64,000 nt of DNA from Hermetia illucens (taxonomy: Eukaryota; Arthropoda; Insecta; Diptera; Stratiomyidae). The number at the start of each line of letters is the position of its first letter. Positions within the stretch are counted from its first letter, which is position 1. The notes beneath the pieces were generated by a model. It had not been told where the DNA came from. It did not search any database and worked only from the letters and a program-made list of their open reading frames with translations. Positions 21,605-34,899 of this stretch are shown in pieces. Both the position numbers and the translations under genes were made by a program. The stretch spans positions 44,381,017 through 44,445,016 of the forward strand of contig NC_051849.1 of assembly GCF_905115235.1 (NCBI RefSeq). The letters run 5' to 3'.

Positions 21605-24600
21605 ATGTTTACTATCGACAGCTACGATTACGATTGCACGAAGCGATGTAGGTGCCGCGAGCATGGACATCGGATCACGGCAGCGCTCACCAAGCGGGGA
21701 GTCTCCGATGAAAAGGTTGCGGCCTACATAGCCAAGGTCTGCAGGAACTTCCCGGAGGTGTTGGACACTGAGGTAAGGGTCTATCGATGAAACCAAGTAC
21801 AAGATTCCATCTCATCATGTGCTTACAGGGAAGATCAGCTCTTCATTTGGCTTCGTCCGTCGGCCGATATGCAATTGTGGAATGGCTACTGAATCAGGTA
21901 AGTTGAAGCTTTTTAGGGGGATGTAGCGTTGATGCAGATCCCTCAGTATCAGGTAAATTTCTCCCCCATTCGAGGGAGGGTTTCCTCACTCCCTCCACTT
22001 CTTTGTGTTATAGTTGTTAACTCGTGCAAATGGGAATCTCAGCTTCTGCAGAAGTTTAGGGAGGAAAACAGATCGAGGTGCATGATTCGTTGCAATGCTT
22101 CCCTTTGCATGATGTTATACCTCTAAGAAAACCCGGCATGCTATATTGCACTTCTTTATCAAAATCTTCTTTGAGCATCTCTTTCGTCACAAAAATCTCA
22201 TCCGTTATAAATCGTCCTTTCGTGGAGTCGCCCTTAAGAGGAGAGATGATTTTGGAATCCTATTAATCGTATTTTCGGCTAATTCGTGCAAATTTGCCGA
22301 TCCGCGGAGTTAATTTTTGTTAGTTTGCACTCCCTATAGTTGATAATCACAATAATTCGTAGCAAATCGTCACACAATGGGACGAATGGCCAATCTAGGT
22401 GGACAAAATTATTTTATTAGTTATTCTGTAGAAAATTTTACGTCGATTACAAATATACCCCACGTGATGAGTATAAATGGCCCGCTGAGAAACAATTGAT
22501 AAAAGTCGGTTGGGTGTATAATTTGCATAAATTAAACGCAGTATTTGAAAGAATATTTCGCACTTTTGCAGTCATTATTAAATCCGGTATCAATCAAATC
22601 AAGTACCTTTTTGAATTTAGCCTTTCTGTTTTTCATTTCGTGCTTTTCCGATTGCTGCTTTATAGTCCCGTGCTTTATAGAGACCTACAAACTCCCTTCA
22701 TCCAGATCGAGCAGGCAGCGCGAGATCTTGGGCTGCACATCAATGAAGGCTAGACAAAGTATATGGTGGCAACGTCAGCATCGAAAACCAACCAATCAAC
22801 AACATCAAGCCGCACTGGTTAACCGGAAAGAATAAGGATAGGAGAATACAACTTTGAGACCGTTGATAATTTCTCCTATCTAGGGCCGAAAATCACAACC
22901 GATAACAGCTACGATGAGGAAATCCGCGCACGGTTGTTGTCAGCCAACAGAGCATATTTCAGCTTACAAAACCTGTTCCGTTCGAAACGTCTCACCATAG
23001 GGTCAAAGCTCTTACTGTACAAGACAATGATCTTGCCAGTCCCCATATATTCCTCGGAGACTTGGGTTCTTAGCAAGAAGAATTGCAAACTCTTTGCCGC
23101 GTTCGACAGAAGAATCCTCCAAAGAATTTTTGGCCCCCTACATGAGGATGGACGATTCCGTCGCCTACGTAACGACGAAATCTATGAGCGATGCCACGAC
23201 CATCTGGTTGTGAATAAAATACGGCTCAATAGGTTACGGTGGGCGGGTCACTTCATCCGTATGGATGAGGATAATCCAGCCCGGAAAGTCTGTAAGGGCA
23301 ATATATATGGTAGGAAAAGAAGACGAGGCAGACCCTGCCTGAGATGGATCGATGGCGTAGGTCAGGACGCCAGACAGCTTTTAGGGATATCGAATTGGTG
23401 GACCTCGGCGCAAAACCGGGATGTCTGGAGTTCTTTATTAAGGAAGGCCTAGACCGGATACCGGTTGTTGCGCCGTTGATGATGATGATGCTTTATAGTT
23501 CATCATTACGGTTCAGTGTAAAACAGAGCGTCGTTAAATTCGGCTCACCGTTTATCATTATCATCGGTCTAATTTGCAAAACGGCTAACTGCGTTTCACC
23601 AAAATGTACAGGAGCGACGAAAAACATAATATTCCAAGTTACAAGGTGCGTACGGTATTTGAGGACAACTTGAGAGTAAAACTAATTAGCTTTTAGTTTG
23701 AACATGAATGAATGAAACTTGATGAATTTTTTACACAACATTAACTTATTATACATCGATAAACTCATTCAATAAAATGCAATAACCTCCTCGATCCGGG
23801 TCCGGAAACGATTGCATGCCCGAATCAAATGCTCCTTGTTCATATTGATCATAACGGTATTAATTGCAGTCTTCAGAGAAGAAATAGTGTTATGAGGATG
23901 TTTGTTGGTTTCACGCTCAACTACGCCCCATCCGTAATAATCCAGAGGATTAAGGTGGATAAGGCCATAAGTGCGGTGTTAAGTGGTCATGGAAATTTTC
24001 AGCCACCCAATCTTGTGTCGCCATCCCTTTGTGTGAAGGAGCAGAGTCTTGTTGAAAGATGTATGGGCTGTCACCGCGAACGCTATCAATCCAGGGTTTC
24101 ACTATTGTCTCTAGAACCCTGATGTATGCAGCAGAATCCACTCGAAGTCCTTGAGTGAAGAAGTGAGGTGCTATGACATGTCCTTTTTTGCTCACAACAC
24201 CCAAAACCATAACAGTAGTTGGAAACTTCATGTGCATGACAGCAGGAACGTCTGTACGATCGTAACAGAGCCATATGTCATTTCTGCAGTTGCTCTTTTG
24301 GTCTTGGTCAAAATTTTTTTCACAGGAAAAAACCATAACATCTCAGGCGCTTCAGGGTTATTAATTTTGTTTAGAAGGCGTTTTGATCGGATAATTCGCT
24401 GTTCCCGTGTTTGCTTCGACAATAACTGTTGTCCGCACAAAACGTAGGATTTATACCGGAGATCTTCTTAGACAAATCGACGGATAAGACGGTCAGAAAC
24501 ATTAAGCTCCGTCGTCAATGATCATTTGCACTTTTTGAATAAATTCTGCAGATCAGACAGTATCAGAACGTCGCACGTGTTTTTTGCGTTTTGCAACAGA

Positions 24601-27600
24601 TTCTGTATCGCCGCCTGATGCTTCCAATTCACGGCGAACCTTATGAACGAACGAACGGGCGCACTTAAGAAAATTAGAGATTTCTAAATCGATGTGATTT
24701 GCACATATAGCGAAGATAACCGCATGTTTCTTCATTTCTTGAGTTAAATTGTAGTCCATCATGTCTTATCTCAAAAAGAGCAAAAAGAAAAATAATGTCT
24801 GAGTGAAATTATACGGTGTTTCCAACGATTAATTATCTGAAATAATAAAACCTTGTTGTTTCTTTTTCGTTGGTTGGTAATGATTTTGGGAAATTATAGC
24901 GACAATTGTGCATGTCCTCAAATACCGTACGCACCCTGTATATAGATAGTGTTTTGTAAAATACACTTTTGAACTATTCTAATAAGTTATTAAGGTTTTG
25001 TATTAAAATCGATTCACTGTCGGTTTGTCTGTCTGTCACACGCATTTTTCCCCAAAGTGGCTAAACCGATCCGAAGGAAATTTGGTGGACAGATGTGAAC
25101 CATGAAATCCCACGCATACAGTGACGTCAATTCAGGTGGAATTCAAATGGGGGCTTCACTGGCGTTCTAGAGGGGACTAGAGAGCTGCATCCTTAAATCC
25201 AGGACTCAAAAACTATCCAGCAGGGGAAACCTGGAAAATCATTATGATGCCCACACACATGATCCTTAAAATTATTATATTTTGTCAGTTTACTGTAAAC
25301 TGCCTCTTCATTTATTCTGGAATTATAAAATGTTGCGGTAACATAGACGATAGGATGGAGCACGCTACTCAGTAAACACCCGACACTGAAGAAGTTAACA
25401 AGTTGTCCCCGAAATATCGATATATGTCAAATAAAAACAACTTCTAGCGACGGAGACGGTGTTGCATTTTAGTCTCTAAACCTTTTCGTTGGAAATACCG
25501 GAAACACATATTGTCTACATGTTGTCTAGCTACTTCTGCAAAACGCTGAGGCGACCCTTGAAGCTAGCTGCATCTGCTCCTTTCAATATTAGCATCAGGT
25601 TCTATTTTAAAACTAATTCAACATTGTTATTTTCCATAGGGTGCTGCTATAAATAGCAAAGATGAGGAATCGGGCAATAGTGCACTCCATCGTGCCTTAT
25701 TTTATGGATGCATTGACTGTGCTGTGCTACTTCTTCGATATGGAGCTAGCTTAGAACTGACTGACAATGATTTTAGGAACCCTCTTCAATATATCTGCAA
25801 GCCGGCGGAGCTGGAATATTTCTATGAAGTGTAATATTGGCGCAATAATACTACATTCAAATCAATGTAAAATGACTCTAATTGTAGCCCTCAGAGAAAT
25901 GAAATTCTTGTCTGGGGTACAAATAAAAACTACAATCTGGGACTAGGCAATGATCAAGGTTCATCGAATCCCCAGTCGATCGATACGTTTCGAAAACAAG
26001 AGATTTCCATCAAATATCTGGCGATGAGTGTTTACCATAGTTTATTCATTGATACGGCCGGCAACGTGTATTCAGTTGGCCATGGTAAAGGAGGTCGGTT
26101 AGGTAAGCTTTCATCTATCTTGATGGCTTGAATAAGCATAATTTGTAAGTGGCTTTTCTTTTGTTTGAAGGTAGTGGATCTGAAAACAGTTTACCAGTTC
26201 CCAAACGTTTAAAACTTCCAACAAGAGATCCAGAGGAGGTTGCGATATCGGTCAGCGCGTCGAGAAACCACTCTTTGATTTTAACAAATAAGGGGTCGGT
26301 GTACACTTGTGGAGTTAATTCTGATCAACAACTAGGACTTCAGCCTGCACCGGAAAAATCAGCAGTCCTGAAGGAGATCACTGCTTTCAAAACTTTTGGA
26401 ATTGAAGGATTAATTGGTGTGATTGCAAAAGACTATCACTCAGTAGCTTTCAATAACAAGGAGGTGTACGTTTGGGGCGCGAACAATGGCCAATTTGGCA
26501 TTAAACAAGAAACTAGTCATGTGATGTTACCAAGACAGGTAAGACTTGACGGATTGGTGCTAGGAATTTATTGACTATTTATAACCATGTGCTTTACAGC
26601 TGCAAATACCGGACAATAAAAAAATTAAAATGGTGGAGTCCAATAACTCAACTATTGCGTGCTATACTGCGTGCAAATTGATTTTACTTTATCATAACTT
26701 CAAAGTTAAATGTATCAAAACTCCGAGGTGAGAGATTTCGGTTTGCCAGGTTTGCAAATAATTGTAAGTCCTGTTTTCAGCTTAGAGCCTTTGACTTGCA
26801 TATCATTGACGGGTGGCGGTGTTAAAAAGGAAGGGAAGGCAGATTCAGTTTTAAGAATGTTAGTTCTGACAATTTCTAATTGTCTCTATATTTGGTATGA
26901 CGACGCTATGCAGTATGTTAGGTAAGACACGAGATCATCGTTTTGTAGATTTTCGCTCTCATTGAAATCTATTTGAAGGTGTGTTTATCTTCAAACTCGT
27001 CAGTTGAATGTCGACAAAATAATTCTAAATGGGGACCAACTACTGATCCTATCCTGCGGTGATGTTTACACGGGGAAAGCAACACGACAAACTATTCAAA
27101 ATCCAATTGACATAAGCGAGTACAAAGACACCTACAATAAAAAGGAAATCTGCATAAACTCACGGATCCGAATCGATCTCAAACGGATGCCCAACATTGA
27201 TCGGGTGGTTGACATTTTTGCTGATGATGATTTCGCGTCGTTTGCCGTGCTCCAGGAGAGTTCACGGAAATACTATACGATCTCGGATCTACCGTTGGAG
27301 GATAACATGTTCAAAACCCTTCTCCACGAAGTCAGTGAATTTGATGCTGTGCATGATATCGTTTTTCATGTTGATAGTGAAATCTTCCCTGCTCATCGAT
27401 TTATAGTGTTCTCTCGGTCAAAGGGTCTGATGAAAGCCGTGGGAGAGTACGAAGACAAAAATGTGTACTTAAATTATGAAGGGCTGACGGGGAAGATGTT
27501 TGAAATCATGCTCAAACATATATATACAAACTACGCCCCGGAGAATAAGGGTAAGTGCCAGGATTCCCTTAATTTGAAAGAAATGTAAATTTAAAAGTTG

Positions 27601-29449
27601 ATATTTTCTGTTAAGATCTGGACGATGTTCATGAGTCGTTGGGTCCGAACTTCCTTGGAGATCTACGGGACGCGACAGACTTGTTTCTTAATTTTGCTGT
27701 AAAGTTTGAACTTAACGATTTATCAAATGGGGTCAAAAGGTTAGACTGAATAATCCTAGAGAAAAACGTTTATATTTGAGAGATGTTATTTTCGATTTTC
27801 ACAGTCTAATGAATGGGTCAGCGCAGCCGAAATCCAAATTTCCCAAATTGCGGCGAACGGCGCTTACACACTTGCACGACGTAAAAATAGTCTGCGCGGA
27901 CGAGAAGGAATTGTATGCCCACAAGTGCATTCTTGTCGCTCGACTTGAGTATTTTAGCTTGATGTTTAGCAACAGTTGGTCTGAGACAAAAACGGTCAAC
28001 CTTTGTACTGTGCCACTAGAATACATGCTACCTTTAGTCGAATTTCTCTATGCGCACGATGCTGAGGCATTTAAAAAACAAAAACCTTCAGAAAATTTCC
28101 TCTACAATATGATTGTGATATGTGACCAATTTTTCGTAAATCGCTTACGAAGAGTTTGTGAGAAGTTGGTTCTTGAGCGAGTATCGACACGGAAGTGTGG
28201 TGAAATGTTGGAATTCGCGTGCGCTTATAACTGCGAGGAACTCGAAAAGGGATGTTTGCAATTTATTTGTCAAAATTTAGCCAGAGTCCTTGAACAGAAA
28301 AGTTTGGAAGGATGCGATGCCAACGTACTGGCGAAGGTCAACTCTTACTATCGCGAAGTTTACAAGTACAAGTTAGACTATCGGATAATTACTCCGAATT
28401 CGGAAGCTGTTCCGGACGATGATCTTGAGAAGTTTATTACCGATTTCACTGTAGATCTAGAGTATAAACTAGAGGAAGCCGATGTGAAATCGAAAGCGAA
28501 GAATAAGGCAAAAGTGAATAAATCAGCGATTAGCAAGCGAAGTTATGAAATTGAGGCCATACAATCTATGAAGGAATTGAGTGTAGATGAGAAACCCTTA
28601 GGTAAACGCAAAGATACAAATCGAATCAGCGAGAGTGAAAATGAAGTTGAAAAACAGCTTCATGCCGAAGCAAAAACGTGGATGAAGGTGTCAACTTCTG
28701 ATAATAGGAAAAAATCCTTATTGGCTGCTATAAAAACCAACGAAATACTCAAGGAGGAAGCGAAAACTAAAGAGGCTAAAGCAACTAATTTCACCCCCAT
28801 AACAAAAACTGTAGTTAAACCGCAGCCGAAGCCTGAAGAGATCACAATTATAAATCGCGCTAACCTAAACTTTGGTGATTTCACCCCCCTTAAAGGAGAG
28901 AAGTTATCTCAAAAACAACGCAAGCGATTGAGTTCTGAGTCAAAAACTGAAAGCCTGCCAAGCACTACCACAAAGCCCATTCCTATCCCCCAACAACCAA
29001 ATGCTTGGGGCATCGTACAAAGTCCTGTATCCAATGAGCAATCTTCATTTGCCGATATAATGAGATCTCCATCAACCACCCCTAAATTTGAGCCGTCCTC
29101 ATCCTCGTCTCCGGATAAATTACAAACATCTCATTCAAGATCATCCATATTAACGTCTACGCCAAACGCCAGTCGAAACCTATCCTTTGCCTCGATTGCC
29201 GAATCTTCGCCAACAACAAGTCGCAGATCAGATAACTCGTTTTCGAAAATTCTCGAGGGGGAGCGTAAGCAGAAAGAATATTACGATCGTATGAAATCAA
29301 AATCACTCGTTCTGACACAAATTGAAGAGACTGCCATTGCCGAGCTTGAAGCTTTTTATAATGTGGATAACGTTTTTGATGAGGATATTCGGGTTGCTCG
29401 GAAACGCCATGAACATACTATGAATTTTGCTGTGTGGCAGCACAACTAA
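21605..29449 (+). CDS. IBTK: IBTK: ankyrin-RCC1-BTB protein (inhibitor of Bruton tyrosine kinase homologue)
   Basis: Cullin-3 substrate adaptor. Ten exons: 21605..21772, 21829..21897, 25640..25830, 25888..26102, 26171..26538, 26600..26727, 26781..26921, 26979..27550, 27616..27739, 27805..29449. All phases fit and the sum, 3621 bases, gives 1206 residues (human protein 1353). Order: N terminus CTKRCRCREHGHRI; two ankyrin repeats (GRSALHLASSVGRYAIVEWLL, SALHRALFYGCIDCAVLLL); RCC1 repeats (ILVWGTNKNYNLGLG, VYSVGHGKGGRLG, VYTCGVNSDQQLGL, VYVWGANNGQFGI); BTB 1 (VHDIVFHVDSEIFPAHRFIV); BTB 2 (VKIVCADEKELYAHKCIL); a long Ser/Lys-rich tail with KLSQKQRKRLS and a conserved end LTQIEETAIAELEAFYN. The open frame extends upstream to 21506 but lacks an ATG before 21605. 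Intron 2 (3.7 kb) carries LINE A, maT and X copies. Confidence 0.95.
22681..23488 (+). mobile_element. LINE family A, 5'-truncated, with target duplication
   Basis: In IBTK intron 2, same strand. Flanked by TGCTTTATAG (22671..22680 and 23489..23498; the first two bases of the right copy could belong to the tail). Frame 22934..23452 gives the C terminus through ISNWWTSAQNRDVWSSLLRKA. The tail is GATGATGATGATG after TTGTTGCGCCGTT, so the 3' end of the family is clear. Starts just after the YADD box. The best copy for defining the 3' end. Confidence 0.88.
23642..24938 (-). mobile_element. maT-type (DD37D) mariner transposon
   Basis: Complete with both ends: TA at 23640-23641 and 24939-24940, inverted repeats of about 26 bases (CAAGGTGCGTACGGTATTTG left; CAGGGTGCG... 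inverse right, one mismatch). Minus-strand transposase: helix-turn-helix start MMDYNLTQEMKKHAVIFAI, MHMKFPTTVMVLGVVSKKGH, the second catalytic Asp in YIFQQDSAPSH, and 36 residues later the third in NLNPLDYYGWG, hence the DD37D spacing of maT/mori elements. The first catalytic position reads FSCEKNF where FSDEKNF is usual, and there are several frame breaks, so it cannot move on its own. In IBTK intron 2. Confidence 0.9.
24992..25400 (+). mobile_element. Family X repeat, divergent subfamily
   Basis: Begins AAGGTTTTGTATTAAAATCG after a T, then CGGTTTGTCTGTCTGTC, ACACGCATTTTTC and AATTTGGTGGACAG, the X 5' part. The interior differs from the main subfamily and the 3' hairpin end was not found; perhaps another subfamily or a truncated copy. 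Confidence 0.6.
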
Positions 29450-29576
29450 TAACGGTAATCATATTGTTTTACTTTATGCTGCCAGTAAAGAATTGACTGC
29501 ATCAGTTTCAATGCAACAAGGATATTGTTTTTGGTTTCAAATCGATACACACTTGTGAACTTAGGTCATTGTTCAC

Positions 29577-29582
29577 AATAAA
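29577..29582 (+). terminator. Polyadenylation signal AATAAA of IBTK
   Basis: Canonical hexamer 128 bases after the IBTK stop; likely end of the transcript. Confidence 0.65.
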
Positions 29583-29589
29583 CGCGATC

Positions 29590-30760
29590 AGTTTCCAATT
29601 TCTTTGTTAGACATTTTGTCATTAAATTGATCAAAGTACACTTTTGTGTAATTGTAAAGGCAAATCATGCTCTGTTTTTGAAACAATTTAAAGGATACTA
29701 GATCTGCAAGAATATTACATGAATAATTGTATATAATATGACGCATTTGCCCCGAACTTGTTACCAAAATTGTAGATAGGAAGTTGTTTCGGTATTTTTT
29801 TACCTTTACAGACCACGTTCGAGTGGGATGCTCGTTCAACTAGATTTAAGTTAATAGGCTTTAGATTGAAGTTTGTGATTTGTGTACAATATGGCATTTG
29901 TAATAACATTAAATTCGCTTATTTTGAATTTGCAATAAAATAAGATGACGGAGGGAGAAAAAAGATGAATGTTTCATTTCTGTTAAATTCTGTAGTCCTA
30001 CTAATATCGGATTTTACGTCCAAATTTCGTTGAGAAAGACGAGTCCGATTCCAATGATAACTTCTAAGACGAGTGTTTTCTATAATTTCTAAGAAAAGTA
30101 TAATTTCGATTGTGTTTTCTCATACAGGGGTTCGGTGCAGATTTATTATATTTGAAAGGGGATCGAGTTGAATAAAAGGAAAAGGAGGCTACTTGAATCA
30201 TCAACTGCACAGGTTTGAAAGTTGCAGCATTGTAGTGGTCGGGAGAGTTTAGTTAGTTCGTTACTGCAGTGGAGAGAGATTTATAAAAATGCTTGTCGGC
30301 GATTTTGATCATAATACAATATTCAGCGGTGCTGCGGATCGAATTTGTTTTGGACATATGTGCAAAAGTTCTGCGCAAAACTTCTTCAGTTCTGAAGCCG
30401 GAACCCAAGAAAGCAAGAAGAGCCATCGAAAAGGGAACATGGCTAACTCGAAAGTTTAATCCACCAAGAGTTGTCCACTTTTCATTTTGGACTTTTCGCA
30501 TTAACCATAAATGCACTCTGTGAAACGGTGCAACAATTAATTTTAAGGATGCTTTCGACAGGGTCATCAAATATTGCGTGGGCTCTTAACGGTGCAGTGT
30601 TTGAGCTGATAGAGTACCAACCTGTCGACCTCATTACATGGGTTTGAATTCCGGTTCGTCATGTATGTTTGGATTCGCCTTTGTGCTGCTTTCTGCTGCC
30701 GCAGGCTTATCGCTTGCACATCATGAAATGTGACAATAAAGAGACTGGACGACAGACACG
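29590..30760. other. Intergenic, nothing recognised
   Basis: Between IBTK and the LINE A copy. A 105-codon minus frame (30253..30570) and its plus partner resemble no family I know; composition and lack of splice context make a gene unlikely. Confidence 0.4.
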
Positions 30761-30764
30761 AAAA

Positions 30765-33050
30765 AATCAAAATCATCATCAACATCAACGGTTCAACAAC
30801 CGGTATCCGGTCCAGGCCTGCCTTAATAAGGAACTGCAGACATCTCGCTTTTGCAGCGAGGTTCACCAATTCGATATCCCTAAAAGCTGTTTGGTGTCCT
30901 GACCTACGCCATCGCTCCATCTCAGGCAGGATCTGCCTCGTCTTCTTTTTCTACCATAGATATTGCCCTTATAGACTTTCCGGGTTGAATCATCCTCATC
31001 TATACGAATTAAGTGACCCGCCCACCGTAACCTGTTGAGCCAGATTTTATCCACAACCGGACGCTCATGGTATCGTTCATAGATTTCGTCGTTATGTAGG
31101 CTGCAAAGTCGTCCATCCTCATGTGGAGAACCTAAAAATTCTTCTGAGAATTCTTCTCTCGAACGCGACCATGAGTTGGCATTTTTTTTTTGCTAAGAAC
31201 CTAATTCTTCAAGGAATACATAAGGACTGGCAAGATCATAGTCTTGTACAGTAAGAGCGTTGACCCTATCGTGACACGTTTCGAGCGGAACAGTTTTTGT
31301 CAGCTGAAATAGACTCTGTTGGCTGACAACAATCGTGGGCGGATTTCATCGTCCTAGCTGTTATCGGTTGTGTTTTTCGACTCTAGATAGAGAAATTATC
31401 AACGGTCCCAAGTTGTAGTCTCCTATCTTTATTCTTCCCGGTTGACGAGTGCGGTTTGATGTTGTTGGTTGGTTGGTTTTCGGTGGTGGCGTTGCCACCG
31501 TATATTTTGTCTTGCCTTCATTAATGTTCAGCCCAAGATCTCGCGCCGCCTGCTTGATCTAGATGAAGGCAGTTTGTACGTCACAGGTGATTCTTCCCAT
31601 GATGTTGATATCGTCAGCATAGGCCAGTAGTTGGATGGACTTAAAGAGGATCGTACCTCTTGCATTTACCTCATCATCGCGAATCACTTTCTCGAGGGCC
31701 AGGATAAAGAGGACGCATGATAGGCCATCCCCTTGGTGTAAACCGTTGTTGATGTCCAATGGTCTTGAGAGTGATCCTGCTGCTTTTCTTTAGCCTCGCA
31801 CATTGGCCAAGGTCAGTCTAGTCAGTCTTATCAATTTCTCCTTGATGCGGAATTCTCTCATGGCCGTGTACAGTTTTACCCTCGTGCAACTGGCGACCAT
31901 ATTCCAACAATTTTTCCATCGCTTGTCGCAGAGAGAAAATCTGATCTATCGCCTGGAGTGAAGCTTCTTTGGTATGGGCCAATGATGTTCTAAGGGTATG
32001 GTGCTATCCGGCCTAGCAAGACAGCGGAGAATATCTTATAGATGGTACTCATCAACGTGATACCTCTATAATTGGTGCACTTTGTAATATCTCCATTTTT
32101 ATGTATGAGACAGATAATGCCGCTTTGCTAGTCGTCAGGCATTGATTCGCTGTCCCATACTTTGAGCACAAGTTGATGAACTACTTGGTGTAACTGGTCG
32201 CCTATATTTAACTAATTCGGCTGTAATTCCATCGGCTCCTGGCGACTTATGATTATTAAGCCGATGAATTGCACGGACTGTTTCTTCTATATTTGGTGGT
32301 AGCAGTATTTGTCCGTTGTCTCCAGTTGGCGGGACCTCTAACCCTCCGATGTTCTGGTTATTCAGTAGCTCATCAAAGTACTCAACCTATCGTTCCAATA
32401 TGCCCATTCTATCAAAAATCAGATTTCTCTCTTTGTCTCGACAGGATGAGCATCGATGTGTATAAGGCACATCCTGCTGACTTTAGCGCCAGGTGCGGTT
32501 GCTCCTTGTACTTTTCGAGTTCACAGATGTGTTGGTTCTCTCAGGCTTCATTTTTCCGTCGATGAAGTCGCTTTTCCGATCGATGGAGTTCGTGATGAGC
32601 CTCTGCGTGTGCCCGCGTTGTTTAAGAATGCAACATTACTCGGTATGCAGCATTCTTCCGTTCCGTTGCTAGCTTCCATTCTTCGTCGAACCAGCCGTTC
32701 CGACTTTTTTTGTGGCTGGGGCCAAGTGTGTTTATGACCGTATCAAGGATAACGCTCTTCAGGTGATTGTAAAGATCATTTGTTGATGCTTCATATCCAG
32801 GACATCTGTTGGCTGTGATTATTGCGGCATCTATTTCCCCTTTTTAGGTGCTGGGGAGGGCTGTGCTGTGAATGGCTTCAATATTCACTCTCACCTGATT
32901 GTCAGAGGGGATTATGGGCGTTGTTGTAATTCGAGCCCGGAGCACTATGCCAACGAAATAGTGATCCGAGACTATATGGTCTGACATTCATCAAGGCTGG
33001 TGGCGGCGTTCAATCAACACGTGGTCACTTTGGTTAAAAGTGGTGGAGAA
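30765..33050 (-). mobile_element. LINE family A, long copy (EN end to 3' tail)
   Basis: Reading on the minus strand: the endonuclease end (NQSDHVLIERRH with SDHY-type SRITIS at 33000-32930), the spacer, RT pieces (SPGADGITAE-like, NYRGITLLSTIYKI, INNGLHQGDGLSC at 31700, LLAYADDINIMG at 31600), then KLLLYKT, GRKRRRGRS and LGISNW to the CAT-rich reverse tail near 30770-30790. About 2.3 kb, the longest member here together with 53070. Many small indels. Confidence 0.82.
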
Positions 33051-33054
33051 TATC

Positions 33055-33215
33055 TAATTTTATAGTCGATACCCAGCAACGTAATACCTATGTAGTTGCT
33101 GCATTCGATGATATCTTCTTTTTTCTGGGACAAATAATACCCAGTCGTCTGGCGCTGATTCATTGGCCCATACTTGCACCACTAATAGATAGGCCACTTG
33201 ATAAAGCTTACCGCT
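33055..33215 (-). mobile_element. LINE RT fragment, third RTE-like type
   Basis: Minus strand reads QVAYLLVVQVWANESAPDDW and IIECSNYIGITLLG, the RT region before the palm, in a version distinct from family A (VIECSNYRGITLL type). It sits directly 5' of the family A copy and may belong to the LINE C type whose 3' end lies at 33440, on the opposite strand. Confidence 0.5.
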
Positions 33216-33439
33216 GGAAATTCTCATATGTCCAAATCGCCGCTAAACATCCAGTCATTACGGAGATTCATGAAAGCATTTGCCTGAAACATGCATTTCA
33301 TCTTCCAGAAATGCCACTAATCCTACTAACCTCAAGGCCCTGCGCCACTCCGCGAAATTAATGATGATGGAATACCGGAAACTGGGCGTTTCCGGTGTAA
33401 AGGTTTTGTTCTCATCCTATTTTCTATGCACGTTTTTCT

Positions 33440-33780
33440 TTTCGAAGATAATATGCCCTGCCGCCCTCTACGGCCGACTAAAAAAAAGCCAAGAACGGCG
33501 CTTTGCGGTAATGCAGATAAAGGCGTTGCATTGCACTAGTGGCGGGACACCGCTTGATTACATCCGAAATAAGGATAATCGCGATCGTTACCAGGTTGGA
33601 CAGATTGTGGGAGAATTACGAGAGAGGCGTCTTCGATGGTATAGTCACGTAATTCGCGCTAACGAGAATTCACTCGCTAAGATTGGTCTGAACATTGAAG
33701 GCAATGGTAAGCGACCGAAAGGTCGACCAAAACAATGGTGGTTTGATACACTGGATGGGAATTTCGGATTCAGGTAAACT
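33440..33780 (+). mobile_element. LINE family C, 3' fragment
   Basis: Same C-terminal protein as 10230: CPAALYGRLKKSQ, MQIKALHCTSG, YIRNKDNRDRYQVGQIV, LRWYSHVIRANENSLAKIGL, KGRPKQWWFDTLDG. Cut off at GNFGFR and joined directly to X-like sequence, as is the 10230 copy. Confidence 0.72.
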
Positions 33781-33784
33781 ACTG

Positions 33785-34195
33785 AAATATAGTTATATGC
33801 TATTATTAACTGTATTTGACCAGGTATTGGAATGGGATATATTTGGAGGATTTGGATGCATCATTGTGATTTTTTTTTCAGATTATTAGGTTGGGTAAGT
33901 TCTGAGAACGAGACCTGCTTCACTTTTTGAGGCACGCAGTCCTTATTCCCCTGCGTTTCACCTAATATCAAAAATAAAACTATTTTCGAAAAGTACTAAT
34001 TTAGCCCTTTGTTTGAGTATGCAACTCGTTGCACTTGTAGCGGTTCACAGACCACATATTTTTAGCAATTTTCAAAAGCTTCAGCCGCTTCGGAGTAAAT
34101 CTCCTGTGACAGACGGGCAAACGGACATAAGAAAATTGAAAATTGAACCGATTTAGTTTAGTTTCACACAATACCTTGAAAAGGCACACGAATGA
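33785..34195 (-). mobile_element. Family X fragment, diverged
   Basis: X pieces in order on the reverse strand: CTATTATTAACTGTATTTGA, AGATTATTAGGTTGGGTAAGTT, TTCGAAAAGTACTAA, a degraded CAGACGGGCAAACGGACA microsatellite and AACCGATTTAG. Confidence 0.5.
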
Positions 34196-34199
34196 GATT

Positions 34200-34895
34200 T
34201 CAAGCTTCGCTGCTCACCAATTGGCTCTGAGTCGCTAGCGGCTTCCTGCTTTACTAATTTCCTGATTGTGTTCCCTTGGGCTTCCTAACCTTTTCCTAGT
34301 TCACTTGAACAATACATCCTCCTACTCCTATGCACAATTGCCAAAAAAGTCTACGAGATTATTTCTTTTTACATCTTTGAAACTCTAGCTAATGTTAGTG
34401 GCAATAGTGGGCGATAAGGTCTGGTCAACCGAAAGTCAACTTCAGTATTTTATCCTTTCCCTGACGTTACCCTCAGCCTCTTTTGCTAGGTTTGTCTTGA
34501 TGAATTCTGGATCATCGCCTCTCTGGATTTTATTCTTCTTATTATTCTTACTTCGCTTTTGGTTTGGATGTCCCTTGGCAACTATTATGCTCCCGTGGGT
34601 ATTATGTCTGAGAATAAAACTATTCTTTCTAATGAAAAACATCTTGTTCATAAATCAATCGTAATAACATCAAAAATAGTTGATTGGATATTGTCACTCA
34701 AATGAATTATAAATATTAGAATTTGTATTTCAAACCAAATCAAGATGACCAAAATCCCAGGAGACCCTATAAAAACGGCAAATAACAAACATATTTCAAC
34801 AATTATCACTGAGACTTTAAAGAAACAGAAAAAAATATTGACAATATTGGTAAGGTAGAGGTACTCGTATGTGAAAAGCATGAAATGGGCTCTAT
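34200..34895. other. 3' flank of Nox
   Basis: Downstream of the Nox stop (minus strand); a minus-strand AATAAA lies at 34529..34534, 366 bases past the stop, and could end the transcript. Nothing else seen. Confidence 0.4.
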
Positions 34896-34899
34896 CTGG

